From the NCBI GenBank assembly GCA_946549035.1, contig CAMNQH010000025.1, forward strand, positions 1-47,552: DNA of 47,552 bases, given 5' to 3'. The first letter of the stretch is position 1. Each line of letters begins with the position of its first letter. This DNA comes from an uncultured Lachnospiraceae bacterium (GTDB taxonomy: Bacteria > Bacillota > Clostridia > Lachnospirales > Lachnospiraceae). Below the pieces are notes generated by a model. The model made no database searches. It was not told the DNA's origin and saw only the letters and a program-made list of their open reading frames with translations. Below are positions 17,053 to 27,038 of this stretch, in pieces. The position numbers and the translations under genes are program-made.

Positions 17053-18690
17053 TTATATATCAAAGTCTTCCTCTGGATCTTCGTCCAATATGGAAAACGC
17101 AATATTTGTGGCATGGTCCGCCACACGCTCTAAGCCTGTTACCATATCGGTATAAATGACCCCTGCCTGAGCTGAACACTTGCCTTTTGCCAAACGGCGC
17201 ACATGAGATTTCTGCAGGCTGCGCTCTAGCTCGTCAATTTCATTTTCCAGAGCAAGGATTTGCTCCAAATGCTCTTTTTTCCCGGTGCTGAACATTTCCA
17301 GGGACATAGCCAGGATCTCTCGCACCTTATCATACATATCCATCAGCTCCCGGGTGCCTTTTTTTGTAAACTCCAGTCCGTCTTCCATAGAAGAAACCGC
17401 TGCGTCTGCAAAATTCTCCGCATGGTCGCCGATTCGTTCAATATCGTTTACCACATGGAACAATCCGCCGATACGGATGGTGTCCGCCAAAGGAAGCTGC
17501 TCCTTCTGGTTGATTTTTACCAGATAATCCGTAATTTCTTTACACAAAAAATCCAGCTTTTTTTCCACGTCATAGACTTTCGATACCCGTTGGGAATCCT
17601 TCTGGAAAAAGGCGTCAATGGAATCCTGCAGGTTTTGAATCGCCAGCTCCCCCATGCCCTCAATCTCCCGAATCGTTTCCACCGCGGCGGTAGTCGGGGA
17701 AAATACGGCTGTTTTTCCAATATATTTCAACTGGAAGCCTTCTGCGTCATTATCTTGTCCCGGAACCAATATATGTACTAATTTTACCAGCCACCCGGCA
17801 AAGGGAAAGAGAATAATTACCTGGAAAATCTTAAATATGGTATGGGCATTGGCTACGCACCGCCCCGGATTATCTCCGGAAATCGCCCGAATCAAAGCTT
17901 CCACCTGATCCATGCCCACCGCTAAGATTATGGCAATCAAAAAGGTTCCGATTACATTAAATGAAAAGTGAATCATAGCGGCGCGTTTGGCGTCTTTCTT
18001 CCCGCTGACACTGGCCAAAAGGGCAGAAACGCAGGAGCCGATATTACAGCCTAATATCGTAAAAAAGCAGATTGGCAAGGCCAAAAGCCCCTGGGTCGCC
18101 ATAACCAAAATAATACTAACCGTAACGGAGGAGCTTTGTACCACCGTCGTTACAAGCATTCCCACTATAACTGCCAAAAGCGGATTCCGAAGGCTGGAAA
18201 GCGCTCCCACTACGGCCGGAGAATCCTTCAGGCTTTCCATGGAACCGGACATGAAGGACAATCCCATGAACAAAATACCAAATCCCAGCACCACTTCCCC
18301 AATCTTCTGTACCATGGGCTTTTTTAAAAACATGACCATAATTACGCCCACAAATAAACATAGCGGGGCGATTTCAGACAAATCCAAAGACACCAGCTGG
18401 GACGTAACCGTAGTACCGATATTTGCCCCCATAATTACCCCCGCCGCTTGAGTCAAGGTCATCAATCCTGCATTTACAAAGCTTACCACCATAACGGTGG
18501 CGGCGCTGGAGGACTGAATGATAGCCGTAAATACCGCTCCCACCAGCACTCCCACAAGACGGTTTTTGGTCATAACCTCCAAAATATTCCTAAGCTTGGC
18601 TCCGGCTGCTTTTTCCAGGCCCTCGCTCATCATTTTCATTCCAAACAGGAACAGGCCCAGACCGCCTAACAATGATAAAAATATGCTCAT
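17053..18690 (-). CDS. Na+/phosphate cotransporter family protein with PhoU domain
   Basis: This 545-residue membrane protein is of the NptA/YjbB type. The inverted-repeat transporter core carries the two signature QSSS motifs (59-63 and 185-189) within about eight membrane segments in the first 310 residues. The C-terminal 200 residues form a cytoplasmic helical PhoU-like domain, with IGDHAENFADAA and ERVADHATNIAFSI near the two metal-binding repeats. It probably moves phosphate with sodium; direction is not clear from sequence. Its ATG overlaps the ribF stop by 4 bp (ATGA), with an AGGAG inside the end of ribF. It is the last gene of the operon, before a strong terminator. Confidence 0.92.
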   Translation of the reverse strand: MSIFLSLLGGLGLFLFGMKMMSEGLEKAAGAKLRNILEVMTKNRLVGVLVGAVFTAIIQSSSAATVMVVSFVNAGLMTLTQAAGVIMGANIGTTVTSQLVSLDLSEIAPLCLFVGVIMVMFLKKPMVQKIGEVVLGFGILFMGLSFMSGSMESLKDSPAVVGALSSLRNPLLAVIVGMLVTTVVQSSSVTVSIILVMATQGLLALPICFFTILGCNIGSCVSALLASVSGKKDAKRAAMIHFSFNVIGTFLIAIILAVGMDQVEALIRAISGDNPGRCVANAHTIFKIFQVIILFPFAGWLVKLVHILVPGQDNDAEGFQLKYIGKTAVFSPTTAAVETIREIEGMGELAIQNLQDSIDAFFQKDSQRVSKVYDVEKKLDFLCKEITDYLVKINQKEQLPLADTIRIGGLFHVVNDIERIGDHAENFADAAVSSMEDGLEFTKKGTRELMDMYDKVREILAMSLEMFSTGKKEHLEQILALENEIDELERSLQKSHVRRLAKGKCSAQAGVIYTDMVTGLERVADHATNIAFSILDEDPEEDFDI

Positions 18691-19652
18691 AGCTTTCTCC
18701 TCTTGTATCTTTTCAGATATGTTTTTCCCTGCTCCATATCATGATTTATCTGTTCCTTCAAGGCTTCCACGGAATGGAATTTCTGTTCTCTCCTAAGGAA
18801 ACTAAGAAACTGAATTTCCACTTTTTTGTCATACAGATCTTGATTCAGCTCAAAAATATGGGTCTCCACCCCGACGGGATTCTCCCCTTCAATAGTAGGT
18901 TTTTTCCCTATATTGGTGATTCCTCCGAAAAAGCAGTTCTTCGGTTCTTCCAAGGAGGGGCATTCTCCTAAAATCCGCACTCTGGACACATACACCCCAA
19001 AGGGAGGCAGAAGCTTTTCTGGAGGAGGCAGAAGATTTATCGTAGGGAGCCCTAAGGTCCTGCCCAATGCACGGCCATGTACCACTGTCCCCCTCACAAA
19101 ATACTCATATCCCAAAAGCAGATTGGCTCTTTCCATATGGCCCTTTAAAATCTCCTCCCGGATAAAGGTACTGCTGATCTCTCTGCGTTCATATTCCTTT
19201 TTATCCAAAATGATCGTTTCAAATCCATATACCGGCCCCAGGCGCAGCAGCGTCTCATAATTCCCCTTTCGGTCATGGCCAAAGCAAAAGTCCTTTCCGG
19301 CCACAATGCACTTTACATGAAGCTGTTCCACCAGAAACTGCAAAAAATCCTCCGGCTCCATAGCCCTTACTTCGTTTGTAAAGGGGTACTCTATCAGATA
19401 GTCAATACCTGATTCTTCAAATATGGACTCTTTTTCCTCATTTGTGGTTAAAACGCAGGAAAGCTCCTGACTCACAAGGGCTTTCGGGGGAATGTCAAAG
19501 GTAAACATCACCGGGGTTAATCCCTCCTGCTTCTTTCTTAGCATATGGGCTAACAGAAGCTTATGTCCCATATGGAAGCCGTCAAATTTACCAAGAGACA
19601 ATACCGTAGGCTCTATTATTGTAATTTCTGTGGTATTTCTTATGTACTCCAT
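18687..19652 (-). CDS. ribF: Bifunctional riboflavin kinase / FAD synthetase
   Basis: RibF makes FMN from riboflavin and then FAD. The N-terminal FMN adenylyltransferase domain carries GKFDGFHMGH (21-30, the HxGH nucleotidyl-transfer signature) and SSTFIREEI near 160. The C-terminal flavokinase domain begins near 183 with GRTLGLPTINLLPP and continues through TNIGKKPTI and VETHIF. The 321-residue length is typical. It lies 6 bp after truB and overlaps the transporter gene by 4 bp. Confidence 0.97.
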   Translation of the reverse strand: MEYIRNTTEITIIEPTVLSLGKFDGFHMGHKLLLAHMLRKKQEGLTPVMFTFDIPPKALVSQELSCVLTTNEEKESIFEESGIDYLIEYPFTNEVRAMEPEDFLQFLVEQLHVKCIVAGKDFCFGHDRKGNYETLLRLGPVYGFETIILDKKEYERREISSTFIREEILKGHMERANLLLGYEYFVRGTVVHGRALGRTLGLPTINLLPPPEKLLPPFGVYVSRVRILGECPSLEEPKNCFFGGITNIGKKPTIEGENPVGVETHIFELNQDLYDKKVEIQFLSFLRREQKFHSVEALKEQINHDMEQGKTYLKRYKRRKL

Positions 19653-19658
19653 GCCGTG

Positions 19659-20564
19659 TCAGTCCTTTTCCCAAAAAATCTTGATTGGCCGAATCTCACT
19701 CTCAGATCCGCAAAGCTGATAAATTCCTGCAAACTTACCGGATGCATCATAGAGACGAAAGGGAGTCTCCTTTAAGCTGCCGTTTAGCTTTTCAAGGGCG
19801 GACACAGGCAGGCAATTTCCGTTTTCCAGTAATTTGCCCCATTTTGCCCCTGCCACCGCTTTGGGATATTGGAAAAATACGGTATCCACCGGAAGCAAGG
19901 CTTCCTGAACCTTTCCTTCCTTCACCAGCTGTTCCAATTCTCCCAGGGTATGGCTGTCTGCGATTTCAAAGCTCCCGGAGCGGGTGCGAACCAAATGTTC
20001 CATACAGGCTCCGCAGCCCAGCGTCTCTCCGATATCATTACACAAGGTACGGATGTAAGTCCCTTTGGAGCAGGATACCTCCATGGTTACCTTTGGCAGG
20101 ACAATTTCCTGAATCCGGATCCTTAAGATGCGTACCGGCCTGGGTTGGCGGGTTACTTCTTTTCCTGCCCGTGCTAGCTCGTACAGACGTTTTCCATCCA
20201 CCTTCAGAGCGGAATACATAGGAGGAATCTGCTGATAATCTCCCACAAATTTCATTATGGCCCCCTGAACCTGATCTTCTGTCACCTCAGGAACCGTCTC
20301 TGAGAGTATGTTTCCGGACATGTCCTGGGTATCCGTCCGTATTCCCAAACGCATAACGCAGCGGTACGTCTTATCTTTTTCCGTTAAAAGATCACAGACT
20401 TTGGTTGCTTTTCCTAAGCAAACCAGAAGTACTCCTTCCGCGTCCGGATCCAGCGTCCCAGTATGGCCGATTTTCTTTTGCCCAAAAATCCCCCGCAGCT
20501 TTGCCACCACATCGTGGGAAGTAAAGCCTGCCTCTTTGTAAACATTGATTATTCCGTTTATCAT
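19659..20564 (-). CDS. truB: tRNA pseudouridine-55 synthase
   Basis: TruB forms pseudouridine 55 in the tRNA T-loop. The catalytic Asp39 sits in GHTGTLDPDAEGVL (33-46), and the family motifs YRCVMRLGIRTDTQD, IPPMYSALKVDGKRLYELAR and SCSKGTYIRTL are present. A C-terminal PUA-like region ends the 301 residues. It lies in the conserved rbfA-nrnA-truB-ribF order. Confidence 0.97.
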   Translation of the reverse strand: MINGIINVYKEAGFTSHDVVAKLRGIFGQKKIGHTGTLDPDAEGVLLVCLGKATKVCDLLTEKDKTYRCVMRLGIRTDTQDMSGNILSETVPEVTEDQVQGAIMKFVGDYQQIPPMYSALKVDGKRLYELARAGKEVTRQPRPVRILRIRIQEIVLPKVTMEVSCSKGTYIRTLCNDIGETLGCGACMEHLVRTRSGSFEIADSHTLGELEQLVKEGKVQEALLPVDTVFFQYPKAVAGAKWGKLLENGNCLPVSALEKLNGSLKETPFRLYDASGKFAGIYQLCGSESEIRPIKIFWEKD

Positions 20565-20588
20565 ATTTATGCCTCTGAATCCAAAAGT

Positions 20589-21560
20589 CTACGCCTTATG
20601 CAGATTTTCCTGCACAAGCTGCCGTTCTGCCTCCATACAGATTTTTTCAATGATTTCCTCTGCCGTCCCTTCTATATCGGCTCCGGCCGCCATCACATGG
20701 CCGCCGCCGCCAAATTTCATGGCGAGCCGGGCTACATCCAGCTTCCCGTTGGAACGTAAGCTGGCCTTATAGCCGCCTCGCTCATTTTCATAGAGGAACA
20801 ACGCCGCCTCCACGCCCTTCGTGACCCGAAGCTGGTTGACAATTCCATCCAAATGCTTGGGCTGTACGCCAAATTGTTCCATATCCTTTTGAGTGGCCGT
20901 CCCTACAATCAGCTTTCCTCCAAGATACAATCTGCTGTCCATCAGCACTTTTCCCATAATGCGGTTCTGGCCATAGGTTTTGGTAAAGAAGGTTTCGTCC
21001 ACAATCTTTGTAAAACTGATACCTGTTTCCATCAGCTTTCCTGCTATATTCATAGTCTTTGCCGTTGTGGAATCAAATTGAAACAGCCCCGTATCGTGGA
21101 CAATTCCCACATAGATACATTCCGCAATTTCTTTTGTCATCTTCTCTTCCCCAATCAGGTCAAATACCAGCTCCGACGTGGAGCCTACTTTAGGAAAAAT
21201 ATGGTTCTCATCCGCAAAGCTTTCATTGCTGATATGGTGGTCGATACAGACGGTTCGTTTCGCCGTTTTAAAATAATGAATTCCCGCTCCAAGCCTTCCT
21301 TCATCTCCGCAGTCCAAAACAATGCACAAATCCGAAGGGGCATCTGTATTTTGGGGGCTTTGGATTTCGTCGGCTCCTCTCAAGAAACGAAAAATATTGG
21401 GAATCGGTTCCAGATAAACCTTCGCCTGAATCTTTGGATGCCAAACACGGATATAATTCCAGACAGCCAGGCAGGAGCCGGTGCAGTCGCCGTCCGGGCG
21501 TACATGCCCTACGATGGCAACGGTAGTTACTCCTTGTAACTGTGACGCCAAGTTTTCCAT
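20589..21560 (-). CDS. nrnA: Bifunctional oligoribonuclease / PAP phosphatase (DHH-DHHA1)
   Basis: NrnA degrades nano-RNAs and dephosphorylates 3'-phosphoadenosine 5'-phosphate. DHH motifs are visible: GHVRPDGDCTGS, VLDCGDEGRLG, and the name-giving IDHHISNESF. The C-terminal DHHA1 domain includes SLRSNGKLDVARLAMKFGGGGH. I place the start at the ATG at 21560 because it has AGAGG seven bases upstream; an in-frame ATG at 21626, immediately after the rbfA stop, would add 22 residues but lacks a Shine-Dalgarno. Length is then 323, as usual for the family. Confidence 0.95.
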   Translation of the reverse strand: MENLASQLQGVTTVAIVGHVRPDGDCTGSCLAVWNYIRVWHPKIQAKVYLEPIPNIFRFLRGADEIQSPQNTDAPSDLCIVLDCGDEGRLGAGIHYFKTAKRTVCIDHHISNESFADENHIFPKVGSTSELVFDLIGEEKMTKEIAECIYVGIVHDTGLFQFDSTTAKTMNIAGKLMETGISFTKIVDETFFTKTYGQNRIMGKVLMDSRLYLGGKLIVGTATQKDMEQFGVQPKHLDGIVNQLRVTKGVEAALFLYENERGGYKASLRSNGKLDVARLAMKFGGGGHVMAAGADIEGTAEEIIEKICMEAERQLVQENLHKA

Positions 21561-21626
21561 ACATATACCTCTCATAACCGCCGGCAGTCCTGCCTGGACA
21601 ATTTTCCCGGCATAAATTTCACACAT

Positions 21627-21980
21627 CTATTGTGCATTTACTTCATCAATCAATTTTGACATATTCACGCCGTATTCAATGGACTGATCCAAAATAAAGC
21701 GAATCTGGGGCGTATTGCGCAGATTAATATTTTTGGCCAGCTTTGTGCGGATATATCCTTCGGCGCTTTCTAATCCGGCTAAGGTACTCTTAGCGGATTC
21801 CTCGTCTCCCAATACGCTGATATATGCTTTACAGCTTTTCAAATCCGGCGCCACTTCCACAGCGGTCACCGAGGTAAGGGGATTGATCCGCGGGTCTTTG
21901 ATATCCCCGCGGATAATATTACTTAATTCTCTCTGAACTTCACCATTGATTCTGGTATTTTTAATACTGTTTTTTCTCAT
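21627..21980 (-). CDS. rbfA: Ribosome-binding factor A
   Basis: RbfA is a KH-like 30S maturation factor. The 117-residue length, the N-terminal NGEVQRELSNIIRGDIKDPRI-like segment and the C-terminal RFILDQSIEYGVNMSKLI segment are typical. It lies 18 bp after infB, in the conserved order. Confidence 0.97.
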   Translation of the reverse strand: MRKNSIKNTRINGEVQRELSNIIRGDIKDPRINPLTSVTAVEVAPDLKSCKAYISVLGDEESAKSTLAGLESAEGYIRTKLAKNINLRNTPQIRFILDQSIEYGVNMSKLIDEVNAQ

Positions 21981-21998
21981 ATTCTGCCCTCAGACTTT

Positions 21999-24900
21999 CT
22001 ATCGGGGAACTTCTACCATCGTGTAGGCTTCCACCGTATCCAGCTCCTGAATTTCGTTGAACCCTTCAAACACAAGGCCGCATTCATAGCCTGCCCGGAC
22101 TTCCTTCACATCATCCTTAAAACGCTTCAAAGATGCAAGATTTCCTTCAAAAATCTGTTCACCCTCACGGAAAATACGCACTTTGCATCCTCTCTGGAAG
22201 ATACCGTCCAAAATATAGGAACCGGCGATATTTCCCACACCGGAGGCTTTAAAGATTTGACGTACCTCACAGTGTCCCAAGACTTTTTCTTCAAAGATGG
22301 GATCTAACATGCCCTTCATAGCCGCCTGCACATCTTCAATGGCGTTATAAATAACTTTGTACAGGCGAAGATCTACGCCTTCCCGCTCTGCACTGGTTTT
22401 TGCCTGGGCGTCGGGACGTACGTTAAAGCCGATGATAATGGCATTGGAAGCAGAAGCAAGGCTTACGTCGGATTCGTTGATGGCGCCTACGCCGCCGTGA
22501 ATTACTTTTACCACTACTTCTTCATTAGACAGCTTTAACAAGCTCTGCTTTACTGCTTCCACAGAACCCTGCACGTCTGCTTTTACAATAATTCCCAGCT
22601 CTTTTACATTGCCGGACTTAATCTGTGAGAACAAATCATCCAAAGACATCCTGGACTTGGTATCCTCTAATAGTTTTTCCCTTCCTTGGGAAATAAATGT
22701 ATCTGCAAAGCTTTTCGCTTCTTTTTCTGTCTCGGTGGACACAAATACTTCTCCGGCGTTTGGAACGCTGTTCAATCCAAGAATTTCCACCGGCATGGAA
22801 GGTCCTGCTTCTTTTACTTTTCTTCCCTTATCGTCAATCATAGCCCGGACTTTTCCGGAACAGCTTCCTGCGGCAATCGGCTGGCCAACCTTTAAGGTTC
22901 CCTTCTGTACCAGCACCGTGGCCACTGCGCCTCGTCCTTTGTCAAGCTGGGCTTCAATTACAAGGCCTCTGGCCAGACGTTTGGGATTGGCTTTCAATTC
23001 CATCACTTCCGCCGTCAAAAGAATCATTTCAAGCAAACTGTCAATCCCTTCATGGGTATGTGCGGACACTGGCACAAATACCGTGCTTCCGCCCCAGTCT
23101 TCGGGAATCAATTCATATTCGGAGAGCTCCTGCTTTACACGTTCAATATTGGCGCTGGGCTTATCAATCTTGTTGATGGCCACAATAATCTCCACTCCCG
23201 CCGCCTTGGCATGGCTGATGGCCTCCACCGTCTGGGGCATCACGCCGTCATCCGCCGCAACGACCAGGATTGCGATATCTGTGGAATTGGCTCCCCGCAT
23301 ACGCATCGCTGTAAAGGCTTCGTGGCCGGGGGTATCCAAAAAGGTGATTTTTTCACCGTTGCAGGTAACGGTATAAGCTCCGATGTGCTGGGTAATGCCT
23401 CCTGCTTCCCGGTCGATGACATGGGTATTACGAATCGCGTCCAACAGAGAGGTTTTTCCGTGGTCTACATGACCCATTACGCAGACAACCGGCGGGCGTT
23501 TTACCATCTTGCTTTCGTCTTCCTCTTCTTCTTTCAGCAGCTCTTCAATTACATCCACTTTTTCTTCCATTTCGCAGATGCAGTTGTATTCCAGAGCTAT
23601 TTCTTCTGCTTTATCAAAATCAATCTCCTGATTTACGGTTACCATAGTTCCCTGTAAGAACAATTTCTTAACGATGGCAGAGGCCTGCACCTTCATCTTT
23701 TCTGCCAGCTCTTTGATGGTCAAAGATTCCGGCAGGATAATAGTCCTTATTACCTCTTCCTTTTCTACCGGTGCGGGAGCCGGCTGCTGTTTCTTTTTCT
23801 TGCCGCCATTTTTCTCCAGATTCATGAAGCGTTCCTGCTTCCTTGGACCGGAATTGCGTTCTCTTCCTTGTTTTTGGCCGCTGCCGCCCCTGCGGTTATC
23901 CCTGGATTCTTTCCTGGGTTCCTCCGCTGCCGGCGTATTCTGATTCATTTTATTGATTTCTTGTTCAAACCGGTTCCTCTGTTCTTTCGGACGATTGCCG
24001 CCGACTCTTTGATTGTTCCGATCGCCTTGCGGGCGATTGTTATTCGAACGGTTGTTTTGCGAATTCCGGTTAGAATTTCTTTCATTCTCATTGCGGTTAC
24101 CCCTGTCGTTGCTGTAACGGTTTTGTCCCGAACGGTCCTGACGGTCGTTTCGATCCGTGCGGGGACGGTCATTCCGATCGGTACGGCCTGGACGGTCTTG
24201 GCGGTCATTTCGGTCCGTGCGGGGACGATCATTCCGGTCGCTCCGGTCCGTGCGGGGACGGTCATTCCGGTCGTTTCGGTCGCTCCGCTCTGGGCGGGCA
24301 GAACGGTCATTCCGGTCCGTACGAACAGAGCGGTCTGTCTGAGACGGACGTCCGCTTTCCGGACGGGCAGTTTTTTCCGGCTGTTCTGCTTTTTCCGAAG
24401 AAACGGCCGATTCCTGGGGCTCTGCTTTCTCCGCCTTTAACGCCTGCTCTTGCTGCTTTTGTTCCGCCAAAAGCTTCTGTTTTTCCTCCTGTGCCCTGCG
24501 TTCTGCTTCCTGCTGTGCTCTGTGCTCCGCTTCCTGTTGTGCTTTCCGCTCTGCTTCCTGTCTTGCAGCCGTCTGCTTATCTACCCCTAAAATTTTGTCA
24601 AATTTCGCTTTTACAGCTTCTGCCCGCTCCGATGCTGACTTTGCCGGTACTTCCGGACGGTTTTGACGCTGGTTTTGCCCCTGCCCCTGATTTTGGTTCT
24701 GAGAACGTTGTCCATGATTCCTGTCGCTGCCTGACCGTCCGGACTGACGCTGTCCTTTGGATCTGCGTCCGCCCATTTTACTGTTTTGGGGATTAAATAC
24801 TGCCGTTATACTGGATTTCTTTTTTGGGCGTTCTTCCGGCTTCGCCCCTGCCTTTCCTTCCGCTTTTGCTTCTGCTTTTCCTTCTGGTTTCATCTCTTGC

Positions 24901-25184
24901 TTTCCTTCCGGCTTTTCTTCTATTTTTCTTTCTGTTTTTGCCTTCGTCTTTGCTTCTGCTTTCTCTTCCGGCTTAAGCGCTGCTTTTGCTTCTGTCTTGG
25001 ACTCTCCGTTTCCTGTGGCTGCGCCGGATTTGGTGAATCTTTGTTTTACCATCTCAATCACATCGCCTTCTACCGAACTTTGTACGGATTTTACTTCTAT
25101 ATTTCTTTCAGCCAAAAAACCAATCACATCCTTCGACTGTATTCCTAATTCTTTTGCCAGTGCATGTATTCTAACTTTCGCCAT
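21999..25184 (-). CDS. infB: Translation initiation factor IF-2
   Basis: IF-2 is the GTPase that places initiator tRNA on the ribosome. I start it at the ATG at 25184 ([14 protein letters not shown]), which has GGAGG eight bases upstream; the TTG/ATG-like start at 25199 overlaps that Shine-Dalgarno. The 1061 residues comprise an IF2 N-terminal domain, a very long low-complexity region (about 55-480), a second N2 domain (about 485-545), the G domain with GHVDHGKTS near 570, DTPGHEAF and NKIDKPSAN, and domains II-IV. The low-complexity region has Lys/Glu/Ala-rich repeats, then a strongly Arg/Asp/Asn-rich block (about 285-355) encoded by near-identical DNA repeats, then Asn/Arg-rich sequence. 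This extension is much longer than in Bacillus. Confidence 0.97.
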   Translation of the reverse strand: MAKVRIHALAKELGIQSKDVIGFLAERNIEVKSVQSSVEGDVIEMVKQRFTKSGAATGNGESKTEAKAALKPEEKAEAKTKAKTERKIEEKPEGKQEMKPEGKAEAKAEGKAGAKPEERPKKKSSITAVFNPQNSKMGGRRSKGQRQSGRSGSDRNHGQRSQNQNQGQGQNQRQNRPEVPAKSASERAEAVKAKFDKILGVDKQTAARQEAERKAQQEAEHRAQQEAERRAQEEKQKLLAEQKQQEQALKAEKAEPQESAVSSEKAEQPEKTARPESGRPSQTDRSVRTDRNDRSARPERSDRNDRNDRPRTDRSDRNDRPRTDRNDRQDRPGRTDRNDRPRTDRNDRQDRSGQNRYSNDRGNRNENERNSNRNSQNNRSNNNRPQGDRNNQRVGGNRPKEQRNRFEQEINKMNQNTPAAEEPRKESRDNRRGGSGQKQGRERNSGPRKQERFMNLEKNGGKKKKQQPAPAPVEKEEVIRTIILPESLTIKELAEKMKVQASAIVKKLFLQGTMVTVNQEIDFDKAEEIALEYNCICEMEEKVDVIEELLKEEEEDESKMVKRPPVVCVMGHVDHGKTSLLDAIRNTHVIDREAGGITQHIGAYTVTCNGEKITFLDTPGHEAFTAMRMRGANSTDIAILVVAADDGVMPQTVEAISHAKAAGVEIIVAINKIDKPSANIERVKQELSEYELIPEDWGGSTVFVPVSAHTHEGIDSLLEMILLTAEVMELKANPKRLARGLVIEAQLDKGRGAVATVLVQKGTLKVGQPIAAGSCSGKVRAMIDDKGRKVKEAGPSMPVEILGLNSVPNAGEVFVSTETEKEAKSFADTFISQGREKLLEDTKSRMSLDDLFSQIKSGNVKELGIIVKADVQGSVEAVKQSLLKLSNEEVVVKVIHGGVGAINESDVSLASASNAIIIGFNVRPDAQAKTSAEREGVDLRLYKVIYNAIEDVQAAMKGMLDPIFEEKVLGHCEVRQIFKASGVGNIAGSYILDGIFQRGCKVRIFREGEQIFEGNLASLKRFKDDVKEVRAGYECGLVFEGFNEIQELDTVEAYTMVEVPR
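24126..24330 (-). repeat. Tandem DNA repeats in the linker region of infB
   Basis: Near-identical units of about 24-45 bp, based on GGTCCGTGCGGGGACG and TCATTCCGGTCG, recur across this stretch. They encode NDRPRTDR- and RNDRQDR-type units. They are in frame and of a size that could expand or contract by slippage. Confidence 0.8.
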
Positions 25185-25198
25185 ACTTACTACCTCCA

Positions 25199-25519
25199 TT
25201 ATTCAGTTTTTTCCAACATTTTCAGTTTTGATTCCAGAGATTTGGAAAATCCTTCGTCCACAACCGCCAGGGAAGCCCGATACTGTTTGCCGATAGAATG
25301 TCCCAGCCTCTCTTTATCTGCATAGAAATACAGCGGCACTTGATAATAGGAACACATATTCTGAAACATCTTTCTGGTATTCAAAGACGCGTCTTCTGCT
25401 ACGATTACCATACATGCCTTCCGGGATTTTATTGCTTTTTCCGTGGAAAATTCTCCACTGGCAATCTTTCCCGCCTTTTCAGCCAGACCCAACATGGATA
25501 GTATTCGATCCATTTTCAA
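25199..25519 (-). CDS. ylxQ: L7Ae-family ribosomal protein-like (YlxQ)
   Basis: This is a 106-residue L7Ae/L30e-fold RNA-binding protein, usually found between ylxR and infB in Bacillota; it probably binds kink-turn RNA. The conserved start ([19 protein letters not shown]) and the [11 protein letters not shown] segment support this. The start is ambiguous: a TTG at 25519 overlaps the ylxR stop and lies 11 nt from a GGAG, whereas an ATG at 25513 (MDRIL) is further away. Confidence 0.9.
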   Translation of the reverse strand: MKMDRILSMLGLAEKAGKIASGEFSTEKAIKSRKACMVIVAEDASLNTRKMFQNMCSYYQVPLYFYADKERLGHSIGKQYRASLAVVDEGFSKSLESKLKMLEKTE

Positions 25520-25779
25520 TGGCTTTCCATCTCCTTTATTAATGTATCTATCATCTCTTTCGGCACGGCAGTCTTAAAAGAGCGTTCTAAACCGCGGTTT
25601 TTCGCCGCCGCTTTTAAGCATTCCAGATTGGGGCAGATGTAAGCCCCTCTGCCGTTCCTTTTTCCGGTGGCATCAAGCAAAATCTCATCCTCCTGTGTCT
25701 TGATGACACGGATTAATTCTTTCTTTGCCTTCATCTCTCCGCATCCTACGCACCGCCGCATAGGAATCTTCTTATTCAT
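25516..25779 (-). CDS. ylxR: YlxR-family RNA-binding protein (RnpM)
   Basis: YlxR (RnpM in B. subtilis, reported to bind RNase P RNA) is a small nucleic-acid-binding protein of the nusA operon. The family signature PMRRCVGCGEMKAKKELIRV and the later GRGAYICPN with two cysteines are present. I start it at the ATG at 25779 (MNKKIPMRR), which overlaps the nusA stop by 8 bp and has AAGGA seven bases upstream; a longer in-frame start would lie inside nusA without support. Confidence 0.94.
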   Translation of the reverse strand: MNKKIPMRRCVGCGEMKAKKELIRVIKTQEDEILLDATGKRNGRGAYICPNLECLKAAAKNRGLERSFKTAVPKEMIDTLIKEMESH

Positions 25780-27001
25780 CTTCCTGTCCTTCCCCGGGGG
25801 TATCGTACGCCGATTCATGGATTACCGGAAGGTCTTCCTCCTCATCCAACCACTTGTCTTCCTCGTCATACTCTGGGTCTTTCATTGCTTCATCCTCGTA
25901 ATTCCCCGGTTCATCCAATTCTTCATAGTCTTCATAATCATTCTCATAATCCATAAAATCGCCGGATTCTCTGGCCTGAGTCTCGCTTTTAATATCAATC
26001 TTAAATCCGGTAAGCCGGGCAGCAAGCCGGGCATTTTGACCCTCTTTTCCAATCGCTAAAGACAACTGATAATCCGGCACCACTACTTTTGCCGTTTTCT
26101 CTTCTGCATCTGCTATCACAGATATTACCTTTGCAGGGCTTAAAGCGTTCTCGATTAACATCGCTGAATTTTCGTTCCAATTGATAATATCGATTTTTTC
26201 TCCCCGAAGTTCATTGACAATCGCATTGACCCTGGCTCCATTGAGTCCCACGCAGGCTCCTACCGGATCCACGTCCGGATCGTTGCTCCATACCGCAATC
26301 TTTGTGCGGCTTCCGGCTTCTCTGGAAATGCTTTTAATCTCCACAATTCCTTCTTTGACTTCGGTGACCTCTGATTCAAACAAACGTTTTACCAATTCCG
26401 GATGTGTTCTGGATACCAGAATTTTGGGTCCTTTGGAGGTTGATTTCACTTCCAGGATATACACTTTGATACGCTCGGTGGGACGGAATACCTCGCCTCT
26501 CACCTGTTCGTTTTCGCTTAAAATAGCGTCCACTTTTCCCAGATTAATACTGATGTTGCGCCCCATATTGCGCTGAACAATGCCTGTCACTACATCCTTC
26601 TCTTTTCCATAATACTGATTAAACAATACTTTTCGTTCTTCTTCCCGAATCTTCTGCAAAATCACATTCTTGGCATTCTGAGTGGCAATCCGTCCAAATT
26701 CTTTGGATTTTACCTCTATATTCACAATATCTCCCAAATCATAGTGGGAATCAATCATTTTGGCATTGCCAAGGCTGATTTCAGTCGTGTTATCTTCTAC
26801 TTCTTCTACCACGGTCTTTTCCTGATACACGTGAAATTCACAGGTATCCGGGTCAATCTCTACTTTTATGTTCTCGGATTTTCCAAAATGATTCTTACAT
26901 GCTGTAATCAAAGAATTCACAATGGCCTCAAGCAGGGTATCTTTGCTGATATCCTTCTCTTTTTCTAATATATTCAACGCTTCCAATAACTCATTGTTCA
27001 T
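25772..27001 (-). CDS. nusA: Transcription termination/antitermination factor NusA
   Basis: NusA binds RNA polymerase and nascent RNA and modulates pausing and termination. The 409 residues comprise the N-terminal polymerase-binding domain, an S1 domain (about 135-200, VVTGIVQRNMGRNISINLG), and two KH domains (with DPVGACVGLNGARV and AIGKEGQNARLAARL). A strongly acidic C-terminal tail of about 60 residues (Asp/Glu/Tyr-rich) is longer than in B. subtilis and of unknown role. It starts with AAAAGGAGG in front of the ATG, 37 bp after rimP. Confidence 0.97.
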   Translation of the reverse strand: MNNELLEALNILEKEKDISKDTLLEAIVNSLITACKNHFGKSENIKVEIDPDTCEFHVYQEKTVVEEVEDNTTEISLGNAKMIDSHYDLGDIVNIEVKSKEFGRIATQNAKNVILQKIREEERKVLFNQYYGKEKDVVTGIVQRNMGRNISINLGKVDAILSENEQVRGEVFRPTERIKVYILEVKSTSKGPKILVSRTHPELVKRLFESEVTEVKEGIVEIKSISREAGSRTKIAVWSNDPDVDPVGACVGLNGARVNAIVNELRGEKIDIINWNENSAMLIENALSPAKVISVIADAEEKTAKVVVPDYQLSLAIGKEGQNARLAARLTGFKIDIKSETQARESGDFMDYENDYEDYEELDEPGNYEDEAMKDPEYDEEDKWLDEEEDLPVIHESAYDTPGEGQEDE

Positions 27002-27038
27002 TTTTTCTCCTCCTTTTGGTCAGTTATTTACGCAAACG

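Noticed and set aside
21561-21626. Longer N-terminus for NrnA starting right after the rbfA stop
   Set aside because: No Shine-Dalgarno, and the 22 extra residues precede the usual family start.
24126-24330. Repeats that could suggest a CRISPR array
   Set aside because: Units are contiguous, variable in length, in frame with infB and without unique spacers.
23868-24440. A 190-codon open frame on the plus strand across infB
   Set aside because: It is the antisense shadow of the repetitive IF-2 linker: valine/isoleucine-rich, no ribosome binding site, and fully inside a certain gene.
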